Notes: generated by a model from the sequence alone, not told the origin. Shown: positions 18,807 to 27,355, counted from the first letter of the stretch. The stretch: 64,000 nt of DNA from Streptomyces odontomachi (GCF_024435355.1 NZ_JAMJWG010000001.1:682001-746000); one strand, 5' to 3'. Numbers and translations are program-made.

Positions 18807-19445
18807 ATGCCGAAGATCAACGCCGCCACCGTCGCCGAGCACCGTGCCCAGCAACGCGCCGCGCTGATCCAGGCCGCCGTCGACGTCCTCGTCGAACAGG
18901 GCGCCGCCGCCGTCACCCCGGCCGCGGTCGGCGCCCGCGCGGGGCTCGCCCGCTCCAGCTTCTACCAGTACTTCCCCTCCGCCGCCGCCCTGCTCGCCGC
19001 CATCGTCGAAGAGGCGTTCACCGCCGCCGACGCCGCCACCGCCCAGGCCCTCGCCGACCTACGCGAACCCGTCCAGCGCCTCGACGCCTTCATCCGCACC
19101 GAACTCCTCCTCGCCGCCCGAGGCGCGCACCGCCCCGCCAAAGCACTCATGCAGGCCGACCTCCCGCCTGAGTGCCTGGCCCGCGTCCACGAACTCCACC
19201 ACCGCCACAACGCCCCCCTCCAGGCCGCGATCGCCGCCCTGCCCGGCGACGCCCCCGAACTGACCGGCCAACTCGTCGGCGGCACCGTCCAAGCCGCCAT
19301 GACCGCCGTCGAACACGGCGCCGACCCCGTCCGCGTCGCCGACCGCGCCCTCGCCCTCCTACGGCACGGACTCACCCCGCAGAGCGCCGAGCAGTCCGAC
19401 GACCACCCGGCCACAGCTCAGGGCCGAGCCGTGCCACCAGCGTGA
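18807..19445 (+). CDS. TetR-family regulator of the ABC operon
   Basis: A 212-residue repressor-type protein. The N-terminal helix-turn-helix reads ALIQAAVDVLVEQGAAAVTP, then VGARAGLARSSFYQYFPSAA, the TetR hallmark. The C-terminal ligand domain is helical and Ala-rich. It begins 27 bases after the ATPase gene and is the last gene of the operon. The twin dyads at 16509-16562 are its likely binding sites. Confidence 0.85.
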   Translation: MPKINAATVAEHRAQQRAALIQAAVDVLVEQGAAAVTPAAVGARAGLARSSFYQYFPSAAALLAAIVEEAFTAADAATAQALADLREPVQRLDAFIRTELLLAARGAHRPAKALMQADLPPECLARVHELHHRHNAPLQAAIAALPGDAPELTGQLVGGTVQAAMTAVEHGADPVRVADRALALLRHGLTPQSAEQSDDHPATAQGRAVPPA

Positions 19446-19469
19446 TCATCCACCCGGCTCGGGTAGCCA

Positions 19470-19660
19470 CCGGACCGGCGACGCCGGCACCATGCCCGGC
19501 CGCGTGCGCGGATGCCGTCGGGGACCCGTGCGAACGTGGTGGCGTCGTTGACGTCGCCCCCTGGCAAGCACGGTCGACAGCGGCAGGCCCCGGCCGTCGA
19601 CGGTGAAGGCGGACCCCGGTGGTCGGCCCTGCCCGGGACCGGCCCAGTGCCTGGCGCGTC
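19470..19660 (-). pseudogene. remnant of an IS5-family transposase, frameshifted
   Basis: In the 527-base gap (19446-19972) the minus strand encodes, in three successive frames, pieces that read like the catalytic core of streptomycete IS5-type (DDE) transposases. QALGRSRAGPTTGVRLH (about 19653-19605) is followed by VDGRGLPLSTVLARG (about 19604-19560) and GDVNDATTFARVPDGIRARG (about 19560-19500). The order and spacing match the usual GRSRGGLTTK - DGRGLPL - GNVNDATAF - IR sequence seen in intact copies, so this is a decayed fragment. No terminal inverted repeats were recognised. Nothing else in the gap looks like a gene. Confidence 0.7.
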
Positions 19661-19972
19661 TGCGAGCGGCCCGGATCGTCCGGTTCCTCCCGCCGGCGTC
19701 GGGTCCGACGCCTCCTCCAGAGGTCGTCCGACACACCTCCGGCACCCGGTGGCGCTGGCACCTCCTGACAGACTGCGCCGCATGTCAAAGGGCCGCGAGA
19801 GGTGATCTACACGTTCGCCCCGGAGCCGTGTCGTCAGCGTTTCAGCATCCGCTCACCCCTGCTCTCGCCCCAGGCCATACGCGCGCCAGCAAACGGCGGC
19901 AGAACTGAACGCAGGGAGTCCACGCCGTGGATCCCGCGTCCCGCTCGCCCCGCCGTGACCCTGGAGCCAGCC

Positions 19973-20809
19973 ATGACCGCTGTCCCCGCGCCAACCGTCC
20001 CCGCGGCGCCGCCCGCCCCCACCGTCCCCGAAGCATCCGAGGCCCCGTCCTCCGCACCGGCCCGTTACACCGTCTCGCTCGCCCGCGACGCGTCCGACGT
20101 ACGAGCCGCCCAGCGGCTGCGCCACGACGTCTTCGCGGCGGAGCTCGGCGCGCACCTGCGGGACGCACCGGAGCCGGGCATCGACGCCGACGCGTTCGAC
20201 GCGTTCTGCGACCACCTGCTGGTCCGCGACGCCACCACCGAACAGGTCGTCGGCACGTACCGGCTGCTGCCGCCGGACCGCGCCGCCGCGGCCGGGGGGT
20301 GGTACTCCGAGGGCGAGTTCGACCTCGGCGCGCTCGCCGGCATCCGCCCGGAACTCGTCGAGGTCGGCCGTTCCTGTGTGCATCCGGACCACCGCGACGG
20401 TGCCGTCATCGGTCTCATCTGGGCCGGCATAGCCCGCTACCTGACCGAGGGCGGTCACACCTGGTTGGGCGGCTGCTGCTCCGTGCCGCTCGACGACGGC
20501 GGCAGGCTCGCCGCGGACACCTGGGACCAGGTACGGGAACGGCACCTGGCGCCCGAGGAGTACCGGGTGCGGCCCCTGCTGCCCTGGCGACACGAGACCG
20601 TCAGCAGGACCGCCGGGACCGCGACCGACACCGGCCGCACCGCGCTGCCTGCGCTGCTCCGCGGCTATCTGCGGCTCGGGGCCTGGGTCTGCGCACCGCC
20701 CGCGTACGACCCCGACTTCGGCGTCGCCGATCTGTACGTGCTGCTGTCGATGCGCCGCCTCCACCCGCGGTACCTGCGGCACTTCCTCTCCCTGTGCCCG
20801 GCGTCATGA
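19973..20809 (+). CDS. olsB: OlsB-like ornithine-acyl-ACP N-acyltransferase
   Basis: A 278-residue GNAT-fold protein of the OlsB family (Acetyltransf_5), which N-acylates ornithine with a 3-hydroxyacyl group to give lyso-ornithine lipid. Recognisable parts are AAQRLRHDVFAAELGAHL (about 45-62), DAFDAFCDHLLVRD, VVGTYRLLPPD and VGRSCVHPDHRDGAVIGLIW. The Pro/Ala-rich N-terminus (1-33) is extra. The ATG at 19973 has GGAG seven bases upstream. The next gene overlaps by four bases and encodes a PlsC-type acyltransferase, the expected partner OlsA. Substrate assignment is by family and pairing, not proven. Confidence 0.75.
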   Translation: MTAVPAPTVPAAPPAPTVPEASEAPSSAPARYTVSLARDASDVRAAQRLRHDVFAAELGAHLRDAPEPGIDADAFDAFCDHLLVRDATTEQVVGTYRLLPPDRAAAAGGWYSEGEFDLGALAGIRPELVEVGRSCVHPDHRDGAVIGLIWAGIARYLTEGGHTWLGGCCSVPLDDGGRLAADTWDQVRERHLAPEEYRVRPLLPWRHETVSRTAGTATDTGRTALPALLRGYLRLGAWVCAPPAYDPDFGVADLYVLLSMRRLHPRYLRHFLSLCPAS

Positions 20810-21729
20810 GCACCTGGCTGCCCAGCGCGCCCTGCACTCCAACGGCGTGCGGAGCCCGGGTGCCCGCCGCTGCTGCGCTGCCGCGCGCGCTGCTCCGGCT
20901 GGCCGCCCTCGCGGCCGTCCTCGTCGTCGGGATAGCGCTGTCCCCCCTGGCCGCCCGCTGCGCCCCCGGCCGGCGCGCCCGGTTGGTCAGGCTCTGGTGC
21001 AGGGCCCTGCTGCACGCGGTCGGTGTGCGCCTGCGGGTCGACGGTGACCTGACGAGCCGCCCCGGCCGGGCCGGATCCGAAGGGTGCTCCGGCGTGACCG
21101 GCGAGGGCGGCGGACAGGCGGGTGGCTCCGGAAGGAACACCACCGAGGGCCGGGCGGGCGTGCTGGTCGTCGCCAACCACATCTCCTGGCTCGACATCCC
21201 GGTCCTCGCGGCCGTCCGGCCCGCCCGGATGCTCGCCAAGTCCGAGGTACGCACCTGGCCCGTCGCCGGCCGGCTCGCCGTGCGCGGTCGGACCCTCTTC
21301 ATCGACCGGAGCCGCCCGCGCGCCCTGCCCGGCACCGTCGCCGGGATCGCCGCGGCGCTACGGGACGGCGCGGCCGTCGCCGCGTTCCCCGAGGGCAGCA
21401 CCTGGTGCGGCAGGGACCGGGGGCCCTTCCGGCGCGCCGTCTTCCAGGCCGCCCTGGACGCGCACGTACCGGTGCAGCCGGTCGGCATCGCCTACGCGCT
21501 CGGCTGCAAAGCGCCCAGCACCACGCCGGCGTTCGTCGGCGACGACACCCTGATCGCGTCCGTGTGGCGGGTGGCCGCCGCCCGCGGACTCGTCGCGCGG
21601 GTGCGCATCCCTGCGGCGCTCGACGTCGGGGACCATCCCGACCGCCGCTCGCTGGCCCGCGCGGCACAGGACGCGGTGGACGGGGCGCCCTCCGCGTACC
21701 GGCGTGGCGGCTGCGGCGCGCCGCAATGA
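20806..21729 (+). CDS. olsA: 1-acyl-glycerol-3-phosphate/lyso-ornithine lipid O-acyltransferase (PlsC family)
   Basis: A membrane-associated O-acyltransferase. The 307-residue product has a hydrophobic N-terminal helix (ALLRLAALAAVLVVGIALSP), then the HxxxxD motif in ANHISWLDIPV (about residues 123-133) and the FPEGST motif (about 196-201) that binds the acyl acceptor. A low-complexity Gly/Ser-rich insert (about residues 88-115, RPGRAGSEGCSGVTGEGG) separates the helix from the catalytic domain and is unusual. It starts inside the olsB stop, so it probably adds the second acyl chain to lyso-ornithine lipid; a phosphatidic acid role is the alternative. Confidence 0.78.
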   Translation: MSTWLPSAPCTPTACGARVPAAAALPRALLRLAALAAVLVVGIALSPLAARCAPGRRARLVRLWCRALLHAVGVRLRVDGDLTSRPGRAGSEGCSGVTGEGGGQAGGSGRNTTEGRAGVLVVANHISWLDIPVLAAVRPARMLAKSEVRTWPVAGRLAVRGRTLFIDRSRPRALPGTVAGIAAALRDGAAVAAFPEGSTWCGRDRGPFRRAVFQAALDAHVPVQPVGIAYALGCKAPSTTPAFVGDDTLIASVWRVAAARGLVARVRIPAALDVGDHPDRRSLARAAQDAVDGAPSAYRRGGCGAPQ

Positions 21730-21797
21730 CGCACCTCACACCCGCGCCGGGGCCGAAGCCGCGCCGGGAACCACCGGCGCCCGCCTACCCTTTCCGG

Positions 21798-22283
21798 GTG
21801 ACGGACAAAAGACCGCTGGCCCTGTTCGACCTGGACGGCACCCTCGCGGACACCGCGCACCGGCAGGGCTTCCTGCGGCGCAGGCCCCGGGACTGGAACG
21901 CGTTCTTCGCAGCGGCCGTCGACGACCCGCCCCTCGCGGCGGGCATCGCGCTGCTGCTGGAGCAGGCCCGGCACTGCGAGATCGGCTACCTCACCGGCCG
22001 GCCGGAGCGCTGCCGCGCGGACACCGAGGCCTGGCTCGCCGCACAGGGGCTGCCGAAGGGCCGCATCTGGATGCGCCGCAACGACGACCGGCGGCCCGCC
22101 CGGCACACCAAGCTCCAGGTGCTGCATGACATCGCGGCGCACCGCACCGTCGGCGTGTTCGTCGACGACGACGAGCTGGTGTGCGACGCGGCCGAGCGGG
22201 CCGGCTTCCCGGTCGTACGCGCCGACTGGGCCCGCCCGTCCGCGGCGCTCAAGGACGCGCAGGAGCGCGCGGGCCGGACCTGA
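21798..22283 (+). CDS. HAD-family phosphatase-like protein
   Basis: A 161-residue member of the HAD superfamily similar to phosphatase domains of polynucleotide kinase-type proteins. Motif I is FDLDGTLAD (nucleophile Asp) at the start, motif II is YLTGRPERCR, and the acidic motif IV lies in VGVFVDDDELVCDAA. The GTG at 21798 (MTDKRPLALFDLDGT) is chosen: TACCCT at 21786-21791 ends six bases upstream, which suits a leaderless message, and homologues begin just before motif I. The ATG at 21726, overlapping the olsA stop, is in frame and would add 24 Pro-rich residues; it remains possible. The substrate is unknown. Confidence 0.72.
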   Translation: MTDKRPLALFDLDGTLADTAHRQGFLRRRPRDWNAFFAAAVDDPPLAAGIALLLEQARHCEIGYLTGRPERCRADTEAWLAAQGLPKGRIWMRRNDDRRPARHTKLQVLHDIAAHRTVGVFVDDDELVCDAAERAGFPVVRADWARPSAALKDAQERAGRT

Positions 22284-22354
22284 CCGCCGGCGCGTGCGGC
22301 CGCGGCCGGAGCGATCCCGCGGTGGCCGATCTGCCGCCGCCCTGGATGCCCTCG

Positions 22355-22373
22355 CCCGGCACGCCGTGCCGGG
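22355..22373. terminator. bidirectional hairpin between convergent genes
   Basis: CCCGGCAC-gcc-GTGCCGGG, a perfect eight-base-pair stem between the HAD gene and the convergent dodecin gene. It is well placed to end transcription in both directions. Confidence 0.6.
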
Positions 22374-22379
22374 GACGGC

Positions 22380-22598
22380 TCAGCCGGTCGCGTCCTCCAG
22401 GCGGAAGCCGACCTTGAGCGCCACCTGGTAGTGCTCGATCTGCCCGTCCTCGATCTGACCGCGTACCTCCGTCACCTCGAACCAGTCGAGGTTCCTGATG
22501 GTCTGCGAGGCCCGCGAGACCGCGTTGCGGATGGCCTGGTCGATGCCCTCGTGGGAGGTGCCGACGATGTCGGTGACCCGGTAGGTGTGTTCACTCAT
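22380..22598 (-). CDS. dodecin (flavin-binding dodecamer subunit)
   Basis: A 72-residue protein matching dodecins, small beta-alpha-beta-beta proteins that assemble into hollow dodecamers storing flavins and sometimes CoA. It starts MSEHTYRVTDIVGTSHEGID and continues AIRNAVSRASQTIRNLDWFE, with the key Trp that stacks on the flavin, ending in GQIEHYQVALKVGFRLED. GGAGG precedes the ATG. It is the last gene of the leftward egt run, 79 bases after egtD, and may share its transcript. Confidence 0.9.
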   Translation of the reverse strand: MSEHTYRVTDIVGTSHEGIDQAIRNAVSRASQTIRNLDWFEVTEVRGQIEDGQIEHYQVALKVGFRLEDATG

Positions 22599-22677
22599 GT
22601 GCGTCCTCCTTCGTATGTGTCCGTGTGCGTCCTGCTGTGTGCGCCGGGTGCGCCCGGCCGGGCGGCACGGGCGTCCG

Positions 22678-23640
22678 CTACGCCGCCACGCTCAGCGACA
22701 GCGCGAACCGCTCGGCCGCGTCGGTCCACCAGTGGGTGCGGACCAGCCCCGCGGCGGCCAGCTCCGCGTCGACGCCGGCCGCGCGGAACTTCGCCGACAC
22801 CTCGGTGCGCAGGTCCTCGCCGGCCGCGAAGTCGACGGCGAGATCGAGCGCCGGGATCTTCACGGTCTGCGGGGTACGGGAGCGCAGCCGCATCTCGATC
22901 CACTCGCGCTCCGCGTCCCAGACGGCGACGTGCGTGAACTCCTCCGGGCGGAAGTCGGCGGCCAGCTCACGGTTGACCACGCTCAGCACGTTCTTGTTGA
23001 AGGCGGCCGTGACGCCCTCCGTGTCGTCATAGGCCGCGACCAGGACCGACTCGTCCTTGACCAGGTCGGTGCCGAGCAGCAGGGCGTCGCCGGGGGCGAG
23101 CAGCGAGCGCACCGCGGTGAGGAACCGGGCACGCTCGGGCGGCAGCAGATTGCCGATGGTGCCGCCGAGGAACGCCACCAGCCGAGGCCCGGGGGTGTCC
23201 GGCAGCGTCAGGGATCCGGTGAAGTCGGCGACCAGCGCGTGCACATCGAGCTCCGGACGTTGCGCGAGCAGTGCCTCGCCCGCTCGGGTGAGGGCGCTCT
23301 CGCTGACGTCCACGGGGACATAGGCACGCAGGTCGGTCAGCGCATCGAGCAGGTACCGGGTCTTCTCCGAGGATCCCGAGCCCAGCTCCACCAGCGTGCG
23401 CGCCCTGCTCACCGCGGCGATCTCGGTGGCGCGGGTACGCAGGATCTCGCGCTCGGCACGCGTCGGATAGTACGCGTCGAGCCGGGTGATCTGCTCGAAC
23501 AGCTTGCTGCCGCGGGCGTCGTAGAACCACTTCGGCGGCAGCGTCTTGGGCGTGGCGGTCAGACCGTCACGCACGTCCGTGCGCAGTGCGGCGCCGGTGG
23601 CGTCCTCGGGCAGGCTGCGGGTGACGTGGAAGGGACTCAT
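22678..23640 (-). CDS. egtD: L-histidine N-alpha-methyltransferase (ergothioneine biosynthesis)
   Basis: EgtD trimethylates histidine to hercynine using three SAM. The 320-residue product has PPKWFYDARGSKLFEQIT, the SAM loop VELGSGSSEKTRYLLDAL, the strand PVDVSESAL, VAFLGGTIGNLLP and the substrate region around AAFNKNVLSVVNREL. The ATG at 23640 follows GAAGGAGCC and overlaps the egtC stop by four bases. It is the last biosynthetic gene of the egtA-B-C-D order on this strand. Confidence 0.95.
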   Translation of the reverse strand: MSPFHVTRSLPEDATGAALRTDVRDGLTATPKTLPPKWFYDARGSKLFEQITRLDAYYPTRAEREILRTRATEIAAVSRARTLVELGSGSSEKTRYLLDALTDLRAYVPVDVSESALTRAGEALLAQRPELDVHALVADFTGSLTLPDTPGPRLVAFLGGTIGNLLPPERARFLTAVRSLLAPGDALLLGTDLVKDESVLVAAYDDTEGVTAAFNKNVLSVVNRELAADFRPEEFTHVAVWDAEREWIEMRLRSRTPQTVKIPALDLAVDFAAGEDLRTEVSAKFRAAGVDAELAAAGLVRTHWWTDAAERFALSLSVAA

Positions 23641-24398
23641 GAGGGCTCCTTCAGCGAGGTCAGCCGGACGTCGGCAGGGGTCGCGACGATCAGGGTCCGC
23701 TCCGGCGCCTCGCACCAGCGCGGATCGTCGTCATAGGGTTCGGAGGCCACCACGACCCGGGGGCCCGGGCCAGTGCGGTAGTACAGCGCGTCGCCCCACG
23801 CTGTGGCCATGATCGCCGAACCGTTGGTGAGCAGCAGGTTGAGCCGCGAGCCGGGCGCGGCCCGCGCCACGTCACGCACGGTGTCCGCGAGCGCCTCACC
23901 CGCCCGATCGCGGTAGTCGCCGTGCCGCAGCCGGTGCAGCACCAGCGCCCACACCAGCGCCGAGTCGCTGCGCGCCGCGAGGGAGAGCAGCTCGACGGGC
24001 GGCAGCGTCGTGGCGAGCGGTGCCAGGGAGCCGGGCCACCCGGCGACCGCGCCGGTGTGGCTGAACAGCCACGGCCCGTCGGCGAACGGCGCCGCGGCGG
24101 CGGCACCGTCCGCACCGCGCTCCGTCGCGTCCCGCACCGCCCCGAGCAGCGCACCGGTGCGCACCACCCGGGCGAGGTCCGTGAACGACTCGTCGGCCCA
24201 CACCGGCCCCGCCCTGCGGTAGCGGGCCGGCACCGGATCGCCCGCGGCGTACCAGCCCACCCCGAAGCCGTCCGCGTTGACCGTGCCGTGCCGCTGGCGA
24301 CGGGGTGCCCACGACTGGCGGACCAGGCCGTGCGGAGGATCCACGAGCAGGTCGCCGAACGGCACGGTGGGACCCAGATAGGCCAGATGGCGGCACAT
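23637..24398 (-). CDS. egtC: gamma-glutamyl-hercynylcysteine sulfoxide hydrolase
   Basis: EgtC removes the gamma-glutamyl group from the sulfoxide made by EgtB. The 253-residue protein starts MCRHLAYLG, so after Met removal Cys-2 is the N-terminal nucleophile typical of class II glutamine amidotransferase folds. NADGFGVGWYA and GPWLFSHTGAVAGW are the further family signatures. Its start touches the egtB stop (TGATG) and its end overlaps egtD by four bases, so the three are translationally coupled. Confidence 0.93.
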   Translation of the reverse strand: MCRHLAYLGPTVPFGDLLVDPPHGLVRQSWAPRRQRHGTVNADGFGVGWYAAGDPVPARYRRAGPVWADESFTDLARVVRTGALLGAVRDATERGADGAAAAAPFADGPWLFSHTGAVAGWPGSLAPLATTLPPVELLSLAARSDSALVWALVLHRLRHGDYRDRAGEALADTVRDVARAAPGSRLNLLLTNGSAIMATAWGDALYYRTGPGPRVVVASEPYDDDPRWCEAPERTLIVATPADVRLTSLKEPS

Positions 24399-25774
24399 CA
24401 GCGCACCTCCCGCATGCCCACCCAGGCCGCCCGGCCGATGTCCGGTGGCGCATCACGCGCGGTGCGGAAACCGGAGAAGATCTGCCGCCGTACGGGGTAG
24501 TCCCAGTTGCGGAACGTGCCCCGGCAGACCACGTCGGCCACCGCGAACGAGCCCCCGCGCAGCACCTTGTGGTCACTGCCGAAGAACACCTCGGAGTACT
24601 CCTTGTAGGGGAACGGCCGAAAGCCCGGATACGGCAGGAAGTCGCTCGCCGTCCATTCCCACACGTCCCCCATCAGCTGCCGCGCCCCGCACGGCGCCTC
24701 CCCGGCCGGGTAGCTGCCGGCCGGTGCCGGGCGCAGATGGCGCTGGCCCAGGTTGGCGTGGTCGGCGCGTGGATCGGCGTCGCCCCACGGATAGCGCATC
24801 GAGCGGCCCGTGACGGGGTCGTGGCGGGCGGCCTTCTCCCATTCGGCCTCGGTGGGCAGCCGGCGGCCCGCCCACCGCGCATACGCGTCCGCCTCGTACC
24901 AGCTGACGTGCAGCACCGGCTCCTCGGGCGGTACCGGCTCGGTGACGCCGAACCTGCGCCGCACCCACGCCCGGCCCTCCCGCCGCCAGAACAGCGGTGC
25001 CGTGATGCCGTGCTCGCGCAGATACGCCCAGCCCTCCGGGGCCCACCAGCGCGGCTCGTCGTAACCGCCGTCAGCGAGGAACATCTGGTACGCGGCATTG
25101 GTCACCGGCACCGTGTCGATGAAGAACGGCGGGACGAGGCGGCGGTGCGCGGGGCGCTCGTTGTCCAGCGCCCAGGGCTCGGTGGAGGTGCCCATGGTGA
25201 ACGGGCCGCCCGGCACCAGGACCTCGGCAGATGCGACGAACTTGGCAGCGGCGCCCGGATCGGGGTCCGGGGCGGTCAGCGCCACGGGCCCGTTGCGCAG
25301 CTGATGGGTGATCAGCATGGTCTCGTCGTGCTGCTGCTCGTGCTGCGCGATCATGCCGAAGGCGAAACCCGCCGCGGTGAGCGGCGTGCCGTCGAACCTG
25401 GTGCTCTCCAGCACGTCGAGCGCCCGGCCGCGTACCTCGGCCGCGTACCTGCGGGCCTCACGCGGCGGCAGCAGCGGCAGGGTGGGACGTTCCGCCCGCG
25501 GATGCTCGAAGGCGTCGTACAGCGGATCGATGTCCGGCCGCATCGCCGGGCGGCCTGCGACCGCCCGCAGCAGCCACAGCTCCTCCTGGTTGCCGATGTG
25601 CGCGAGATCCCATACCAGTGGCGACATCAGCGGAGAGTGCTGCGCCGTCAGTTCGGGCTCCGACACGCACTCCGTGAGCAGCGCGGTACGCTCCCGGGCC
25701 GCCAGCAGTGCCGCCAGGGCGCGCTTTCTGAGCACGTCGGCCGACGTCTCGGAGGCGGTGGTGGGATCGGTCAT
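24398..25774 (-). CDS. egtB: hercynine oxygenase (sulfoxide synthase)
   Basis: EgtB is the non-haem iron enzyme joining hercynine and gamma-glutamylcysteine with oxygen. The 458-residue product combines an N-terminal DinB-like domain bearing the iron ligands (WDLAHIGNQEE and the HX3HXE motif in AQHEQQHDET) with a C-terminal formylglycine-generating-enzyme-like domain (VPGGPFTMGTSTEPWALDN, RRLPTEAEWEKAAR, DVWEWTASDF, VLRGGSFA). The ATG at 25774 is within the egtA reading frame end and follows AAGGACC. All key segments appear intact. Confidence 0.95.
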   Translation of the reverse strand: MTDPTTASETSADVLRKRALAALLAARERTALLTECVSEPELTAQHSPLMSPLVWDLAHIGNQEELWLLRAVAGRPAMRPDIDPLYDAFEHPRAERPTLPLLPPREARRYAAEVRGRALDVLESTRFDGTPLTAAGFAFGMIAQHEQQHDETMLITHQLRNGPVALTAPDPDPGAAAKFVASAEVLVPGGPFTMGTSTEPWALDNERPAHRRLVPPFFIDTVPVTNAAYQMFLADGGYDEPRWWAPEGWAYLREHGITAPLFWRREGRAWVRRRFGVTEPVPPEEPVLHVSWYEADAYARWAGRRLPTEAEWEKAARHDPVTGRSMRYPWGDADPRADHANLGQRHLRPAPAGSYPAGEAPCGARQLMGDVWEWTASDFLPYPGFRPFPYKEYSEVFFGSDHKVLRGGSFAVADVVCRGTFRNWDYPVRRQIFSGFRTARDAPPDIGRAAWVGMREVR

Positions 25775-27051
25775 GACGGCAGGTCCTTCCCCATGACGGT
25801 CAAACGGTCGATCAGGTCGTCCGCCGGGCAGCGCCCGCGGACGACATAGCGTTCGGTGTACGCCGCCACCAGGTCGAGCACCGTCCGGGTGGCCCCGAGC
25901 CGGGGCAACGCCTCCAGGGCCGCGGCGAAGCAGACGGCGGCGGCGTCCTGGAGCTCCGGATCGGCCAGCGCATGGCGGGCGGCGGCCAACCACAGCGCGT
26001 TGCGCGGTGCGGGCGCCGGGCCCGCGCGCTCCGCCAGCGGCTTGACGACGCGGTAGGCGGTCTCGGTGGCGGCCTCGTCGTCGAAGAGGGCGGCCGTGAC
26101 GGCGAGCGGCACGATCCAGCCGTCGTCGCCCGACTGGGCATCGATCATGCGCAGTTCGAGATGGCCGCGCGGGCGCACCGGCGGGAAGAGAGTGGACAGG
26201 TGGTAGGAGAGGTCGGCGCGGGTGAGCGGGCGCGGTGCTCCGCAGCGCACCCAGGAACGGGGCGTCAGCCCGTACGGCACCAGCCAGGGGCCGTGGTCGG
26301 CACGGATACACATCACGGGGGCGTCCAGCACGCGTCTGGCCCAGGCCGCGCGCGGCTCACCGTCCAGCCGCGGCGCGGCCGACCTGCCCGGTTCGATGCT
26401 CGCCCACAGCCACTGCCGCGACGAGCGCCAGCCGCTCAGCCGGCCGCGCAGCAGGGGTGAGTTGGCGAAGGCGGCCACCAGGACGGGCCCCAACAGATAG
26501 GCCAGCCGCCAGCGGCGCGCATGACCGAGCGGACCCGGCTCCTCGTAGCCGGCGTCGAGGCAGACCTGGACCGACGCCGAGGAGCACATCATGCCGCGCC
26601 CGGCGGGACCGGTCCGGTCCAGGTAGGCCTCCATGGCGTCGTACCGGGGTTGGCGCAGCAGTCGGGCCGGGGGGCGCCACGGGTCGGTGCCAAGACCGGT
26701 GAGGGCGAGGCCGAAGGCGCCGAGCGTGGTCCGCACCAGGGCCAGGTCGGCCGAGACGGCCGACACGCACTCCATCAGGGACCCGGCGGGCGGCGAGCTC
26801 AGCTCCAGCTGGCCGCCGGGCTCGACGGTCAACGCCGAGTACAGGGGCAGCGCCCGTACCGCGGCGTACACCGCCTCGAAACGGTCGGGTGTCAGCGGTA
26901 GATGCGGGCGGTGCGGCTCGTGGACAAGCCACTCCACCTCCACGCCGGTGGTGCGCGGTGGGCCCGTCTTGAAGCAGATGCCGCGCACCAGCGCCTCCAG
27001 ATCGGCCTCGGTGGCCGCCGGATCGCTCTCGGTAGGGTCGCCCTCGATCAT
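25771..27051 (-). CDS. egtA: glutamate-cysteine ligase EgtA
   Basis: EgtA makes gamma-glutamylcysteine, the sulfur donor for EgtB. The 426-residue product has the GCS2-type features TTGVEVEWLVHEPHRPHLP, LTVEPGGQLELSSPP, MMCSSASVQVCLDAGYEEPG and HLELRMIDAQSGDDGW. GGAGGACGCGTC precedes the ATG. First gene of the leftward egtABCD run. An egtE-like lyase gene is not in the window, as I recall for other Streptomyces where it lies elsewhere. The 304-base spacer upstream carries a regularly spaced repeat array. Confidence 0.93.
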   Translation of the reverse strand: MIEGDPTESDPAATEADLEALVRGICFKTGPPRTTGVEVEWLVHEPHRPHLPLTPDRFEAVYAAVRALPLYSALTVEPGGQLELSSPPAGSLMECVSAVSADLALVRTTLGAFGLALTGLGTDPWRPPARLLRQPRYDAMEAYLDRTGPAGRGMMCSSASVQVCLDAGYEEPGPLGHARRWRLAYLLGPVLVAAFANSPLLRGRLSGWRSSRQWLWASIEPGRSAAPRLDGEPRAAWARRVLDAPVMCIRADHGPWLVPYGLTPRSWVRCGAPRPLTRADLSYHLSTLFPPVRPRGHLELRMIDAQSGDDGWIVPLAVTAALFDDEAATETAYRVVKPLAERAGPAPAPRNALWLAAARHALADPELQDAAAVCFAAALEALPRLGATRTVLDLVAAYTERYVVRGRCPADDLIDRLTVMGKDLPS

Positions 27052-27249
27052 GACGCGTCCTCCTGATCCCCCAGCTGAAGATCATGAGCCGGCCTGGTCA
27101 CGGGTGGGCCGCGTCGTCCGTGCCCCACCCGTCCCCAGTGCCCCAAGGCAACAGGGGTGCCCCCAGGCCGCTCACGCCGGGCCGCACGGAGACTGAAGGG
27201 TCCCGCGTGCGGCCGGCGGGGTGCGTGTTCCCCGTTCGCCGGGTGGCAT

Positions 27250-27346
27250 GCCGGCGAGTACGGGGGGTGGTGGTGCGCCGGCGTGGGGCGGGTGGGTGCC
27301 GGCGCGGCCCGACTCCGCGCCGGCGATGGGCCGTTGCACGCCGGCG
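27250..27346. repeat. five GCCGGCG motifs, the last four exactly 21 bases apart, upstream of egtA
   Basis: The 304-base spacer between the MazF-like gene and egtA holds GCCGGCG at 27250, 27277, 27298, 27319 and 27340. The last four are spaced by exactly 21 bases (two DNA turns) with variable sequence between, and each has G/A-C/T just before the core. This looks like a phased array of protein sites or a decayed tandem repeat. In such G+C-rich DNA single occurrences mean little; the regular spacing is the notable part. No other feature was seen in the spacer. Confidence 0.5.
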
Positions 27347-27355
27347 ACGGGGGTC

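Noticed and set aside
27250..27346. Regularly spaced repeats considered as a CRISPR array
   Set aside because: The repeated unit is only seven bases with 14-base intervals, far from CRISPR repeat and spacer sizes, and no cas genes are present.
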